A stretch of DNA of 30,000 nucleotides from Salpingoeca rosetta (lineage: Eukaryota > Opisthokonta > Choanoflagellata > Craspedida > Salpingoecidae), in contig NW_004754925.1 of NCBI RefSeq assembly GCF_000188695.1, positions 1,809,870 to 1,839,869 on the forward strand, read 5' to 3'. How positions within the stretch are numbered: position 1 is the stretch's first letter; every line of letters starts with the position of its first letter. Both the position numbers and the translations under genes were made by a program. This document shows positions 21,186 through 30,000 of this stretch, in pieces. The notes beneath the pieces were generated by a model that was given only the letters and a program-made list of their open reading frames with translations, had not been told where the DNA came from and ran no database searches.

Positions 21186-22516
21186 TGTGTGTGCTTGTGT
21201 GTGTGTGTGTGTGTGTGTGTGTGCTTGTTTGTGTTGACTGATATCGCATCATTGTTGATGGCATGACTTGTGTCCTCTCGCTTCCCACCGTGTGCGAACA
21301 CTTCCTTCCACACCCTCCCCCTCCCCCAACACCTCATTTCCCCAAGCACGCATGCAACGCGCTCACCATCATTTCCCTCCCCTCCCCATCCGTGTGCACT
21401 GCAGCGTGGGCGGACCTGCTTGCCCGCCTCGAGCGCGCTGCCCGCGACTTCGACTCCGCCGAGCAGACGCTCAACGCCATTGCCAAGCCGGCAGCGGCGC
21501 CAGTGCCAGCGCCAGCCCCCGTCTCCTCTGCTGCCCTGGTCTCTGCACCGAACCTCGCTGATCTGCTGCCGCCATCAACGCTGCCTGCTTCCACGTCCAC
21601 ACCAGCGGCGACAGCGGCGACAGTGGCAACAGCCAGCGCCCTCGACAGCGCTGTCGCTTCGGCTGCACCGGTCGCGGAGACGACGACTGCACCAGCCGCG
21701 GCTGCTGTGACGGAGACCGCCCAGCCTGCAGCCACAAGCGGCTCCGTGCCGCCACTGCCACTCAGCGGCACGGTGTCTGCCGTGTCGCCTACCACGTCAA
21801 CGGAGCTGCAGCTGCCTGTGCCGACCGCCCTTGCCGGCACCACGAAGGCAGGCTCGAATGGGACAGCGGGCGATGCAGTCAGCACCACCACACAGGTGGC
21901 TGTGCCCGTTCCTGTGTCGACAGCAGCAAAGCCGGCAGCCACAGAGACTGCGCCACCGCCAGCAGCTGTTGCTGAGGCTGCTGCCACCACGCAGGCGACG
22001 CAGCCACCCGTGGACACGGCCGTGTCGACCACACCATCAGCCGAAGTGACAACACCTGCGCCACCAACGACAACCGCCACGGCTGTAACAGCAACCACGA
22101 CAGCGGCGATGGGCACACCCGAACCTCCCACAGCACCAGATGCCACGGCAGGTGACGGTGAGCAGGCGGCGGCGGCACTGCCTTTCCTCAACACCGTGCC
22201 CGCCACCACCTCCGTTGTTGGCATCCTTGCCTCAGCCTCGGGCGAAGCCGTCGTGCCCACCACCCCCACCACCACTACCACGGCGACGGCTGCTGCTGGG
22301 AAGCGGGCGCACTCGAGCAGCGAGGAGGAGAGTGCCCAGCCCGCTCCGGCGCAGGGCAACAGCGATGCAGCGGCAGATACGGGCGAACAGCCAGCGAAGC
22401 GCGCAAACCTGAGCAGCGACGACACAAGCACCACAACCAAGGCCGCGGATGGCACAGCCATGCCTGAGACCGTGGCAGCGGCCAACGAAAAGGATGCAGC
22501 TGCTTCGTCGTCGTGA
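18427..22516 (+). CDS. bZIP-family transcription factor, poly-Q and Ala/Thr/Pro-rich
   Basis: Five coding exons: 18427-19854, 20137-20208, 20485-20565, 21030-21138 and 21405-22516; all phases agree, giving 933 aa. The first 437 residues are Gln-rich with several poly-Q runs. Residues 438-482 hold a basic patch (SRTYRQKKK) followed by Leu heptads L468/L475/L482. Residues 528-590 hold a bZIP: N547-RLSSKFH-R555 fits N-x7-R, and exactly ten residues after R555 a heptad series starts at W565, then L572, F579 and L586. The last roughly 340 residues are Ala/Thr/Pro/Val-rich, typical of an activation or disordered domain, ending Ala/Ser-rich. A DNA-binding, dimerising nuclear factor is inferred. The zipper heptads are W-L-F-L, not all Leu. 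The upstream basic segment has no Asn at the canonical place and may be a second, degenerate bZIP. Orthology was not determined. Confidence 0.78.
21139..21234 (+). repeat. (TG)n tract starting at a 5' splice site
   Basis: The intron following the exon that ends at 21138 begins directly with gtgtgtgtgt. It continues as TG repeats interrupted by CT for about 95 bp, so the repeat itself supplies the donor. Confidence 0.93.
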
Positions 22517-23055
22517 TCGGCCCCGCGTCAGTCTCTCGCATTCCTCTCAAATCTCCCATATTGCATGTAACAACACCATGACCTTGCTTTTGTGTGTGTG
22601 TGTGTGTATCTGTATTGCGTATCAAGTGGAGTGCGTATTCTGTTGCACTTTCTCTCCGTCTCTCCCTCTGTCTCTCTCTCTCTCTCTCTCTTTTTGTTAT
22701 CCTTGGATCGCGCTCGTGCTTGCGTTCATTCATTCATTCATTCATTCATTAGCATCCTTTCGTCATCCCATCATCATGTTCATCACACGCAAATCCTTCC
22801 CATCCATCAGCAGTTCGCCTTTTGTCTCTGCCTTCATGCCTACTCAGCGGTTACTGGTCCATCGTTCATTGCCATTCATCTGTTCTTTCGTTTCGTGACA
22901 CGATGTCCTTTTCCTTTTCAGCCTTGTGCTTGAGTGAATCCTTTGCAGTGAAATGAAAGCTGAAGAAACGGTGTATGCTGTTTGTTGTAAGACCTGGAGG
23001 AGACGGAAGGGGGCGGGGGATGTACTGGTTGAACGAGCGAGTGCACACACACACG

Positions 23056-23154
<99 letters not shown>

Positions 23155-23255
23155 CAAAAAGGCACAAAACACGTGGAAGAAGCATCCCCGAGATTCGATG
23201 CACTTTTACTTGAAGCCACGTTGAGCCAAGAAGAGCAACAACAACACAGCACAGG
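22517..23255. other. Spacer between bZIP gene and PRMT5
   Basis: This contains the bZIP 3' UTR (CT run at about 22650-22695, (ATTC)n at about 22727-22750), a (CA)n tract at about 23044-23152, and the short PRMT5 leader, which includes CAACAACAA at about 23236-23245. No coding exon is supported on either strand. No AATAAA hexamer was noticed. Confidence 0.6.
23044..23152. repeat. (CA)n microsatellite upstream of PRMT5
   Basis: About 100 bp of almost pure CA repeat with an ACGC interruption near the left end. It ends about 100 bp before the PRMT5 start codon, so it is in or next to the promoter. Confidence 0.96.
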
Positions 23256-28806
<5,551 letters not shown>

Positions 28807-29327
28807 CCCTAGCGCACGCGCACTGCCCTGGTGTACGTCTATGTGTGTGTGTGTGTCATTTGTGTGTGTGTGTATGTGTGTGTACGTGTGTGTTTATGTG
28901 TGGGTGTCATTTGTGTGTGTGTATGTGTGTGTACGTGTGTGTTTATGTGTGTGTGTGTTTATGTGTTTATGTGTTTGCATCGCGAATGTCAACGGCCACG
29001 GAACTCTTGCTGTGCTGGCTAGAAGCGTTGGATATGCAGCTGTTTATGTGAGGCACGCCACAGCAGCTGTTGCGGTCTCAGTTGGAGTTGTTTTGAAATC
29101 AGCGCGAGTACAACACACGATGAACATAAAGACACCAGCATGACGACAGCTGAAAAGGGAACAGCAGCGCACGCCCTGTTCTTAAGCCAACACAAATACA
29201 CACACACACACATACTTTGGCGTCATCCCCATACCAACGCCAACATTAACACACCCACACTCACCAACAAACCCACATTTACATTTACACCCACGAACCC
29301 ACATTTACAGTCACATGCACCCAGTCC
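28807..29327. other. Convergent spacer after PRMT5
   Basis: This holds the PRMT5 3' UTR region, an interrupted TG/TTTATG repeat (about 28840-28977), and on the right the presumed 3' UTR of the minus-strand zinc-finger gene with CA-rich and repeated ACCCACATTTACA sequence (about 29270-29310). No coding exon is supported. A gaacataaag element at about 29120 is the nearest thing to a polyadenylation signal and is not canonical. Confidence 0.55.
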
Positions 29328-29787
29328 CTACTCCTGCTGCTGCTGCTGTTGGTTCTGTGCCTCGGCCTGACGCTTACGCCGCGCAGCTATTAATTGGTCC
29401 AGTAGCTCCTTGTTGCCCTCAGGGGTTGTGGGCACACTCTGCGCAGTTGCCGAGCAAGGAGAACGGAGGAGGGGAGAAGCAGGAGGCCAGAGCAACGTGA
29501 GTCCTCAAGAACAGTGCAAACGTCTGAGTAGAGTGGAGAGTGAGCAGCACCAAGAGAGAAAGAGAGAGAGAGGGGGGGGGGCACAAGTCGACACCATAAG
29601 TGACGCTGCCATACAGGCAAACATACAAAGACGTGTGAAGGTACCTGTGTTGGCATGTCATCTGGATACACCTTTTTCTGCCAGCGATCACACGGTTACA
29701 CGAGCGGCATGTGAGCATAAAGGCCATGTGACAAAATCCCACGTGTGTAGCTTCCGAACAAAACACACACGAGAGAGAAGCAGGCAA
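29328..29787 (-). CDS. C-terminal two exons of a zinc-finger protein (RING-like), 5' part outside window
   Basis: Minus-strand exons 29787-29645 and 29436-29328, joined by the split codon AG|T. The right exon follows an acceptor tattggcag. It encodes a Cys/His cluster, CVFCSEATHVGFCHMAF then LTCRSCN and KRCIQMTCQH, i.e. C-x2-C ... C-H ... C-x2-C ... C-x4-C. The last exon encodes a charged helical tail (NKELLDQLIAARRKRQAEAQ) ending in five Gln and Glu, stop TAG at 29330-29328. The G-F-x-H-x(5)-C-x2-C spacing recalls C-terminal RINGs of the MDM2 type, but the last pair is C-x4-C and not C-P-x-C, so the family is uncertain. An alternative donor (gtgtatcc) inside the first exon would shorten the finger. 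The gene continues to the right of the window. Confidence 0.5.
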
Positions 29788-29942
29788 CTGCCAATACATA
29801 AGCACGTGTACAACGTACACACACCAGCACACATACACATACACACACACTGTCTCTTACACAGATACACAGGCACACACAACTCACACACAGGCACACA
29901 CACATATACACACAGACAGACGCACACGTGCACACATATATT

Positions 29943-29988
<46 letters not shown>

Positions 29989-30000
29989 CTCCTCTTGAGT
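29788..30000 (-). other. CA/TG-rich intron of the right-edge gene
   Basis: Almost entirely CA-rich on the + strand (TG-rich in the sense of the minus-strand gene), with a pure (CA)n run at about 29945-29986. It lies directly upstream of the 29787-29645 exon and is most simply an intron, matching the UG-rich introns of other genes here. Confidence 0.6.

Noticed and set aside
21334..22485. Minus-strand open frame of 383 codons opposite the last bZIP exon
   Set aside because: It is antisense to Ala/Thr/Pro-rich coding sequence; the Ala/Val/Gly composition mirrors it and contains no motif. The sense exon is supported by splice phase.

Overview
This window is nuclear DNA of an intron-rich, fairly GC-rich unicellular eukaryote. 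A choanoflagellate (Salpingoeca/Monosiga-like) fits best. The reasons are GT-AG introns of about 100-500 bp, roughly one gene per 3-4 kb, an animal-like PRMT5, two small proteins whose relatives are known from flagellated lineages (UPF0193/C22orf23 and SMKR1), and poly-Q-rich regulators. The taxon call is an inference from gene content; no database was searched. The other conspicuous property is microsatellite load: (CA)n/(TG)n tracts sit in almost every intron and intergenic gap, so many long frames in the window are repeat artefacts or antisense shadows.

Layout, left to right. 96-191 (+): last exon of an unidentified gene with an acidic tail. 714-1370 (+): UPF0193/C22orf23 homologue. 2437-3210 (-): spliced SMKR1-like small lysine-rich protein, convergent with the previous gene. 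3211-5721: gene-poor, T-poor on the + strand, with a 145-bp tandem duplication. 5722-8271 (-): 849-aa single-exon protein with a degenerate KH-like segment and a LabA/MARF1-type NYN nuclease domain. 8272-9661: divergent intergenic region with a perfect CRE palindrome and a (CAA)n leader. 9662-14938 (+): eight-exon model (about 1107 aa) with N-terminal membrane helices, a disordered poly-Q region and two degenerate USP-like modules. 15262-17019 (+): 585-aa RING protein with three SUMO-interaction-like motifs and two MIU/UIM-like repeats. 18427-22516 (+): five coding exons, 933 aa, poly-Q protein with a bZIP domain and a second basic/heptad segment. 23256-28806 (+): 19-exon PRMT5, 601 aa, all key active-site residues present. 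29328-29787 (-): the last two exons of a zinc-finger (possibly MDM2-like RING) protein whose 5' part lies beyond the window.

These are independent eukaryotic transcription units, not an operon. Ubiquitin/SUMO themes recur (USP-like, STUbL-like, terminal RING), as do RNA/arginine-methylation themes (NYN, PRMT5), but neighbourhood alone does not link them. The most unusual signals are the membrane-anchored tandem pseudo-USP, the candidate SUMO-targeted ubiquitin ligase, the KH+NYN combination, a start codon that forms the last three bases of an exon in the SMKR1 homologue, UG-repeat-filled introns and CAA-rich 5' leaders.
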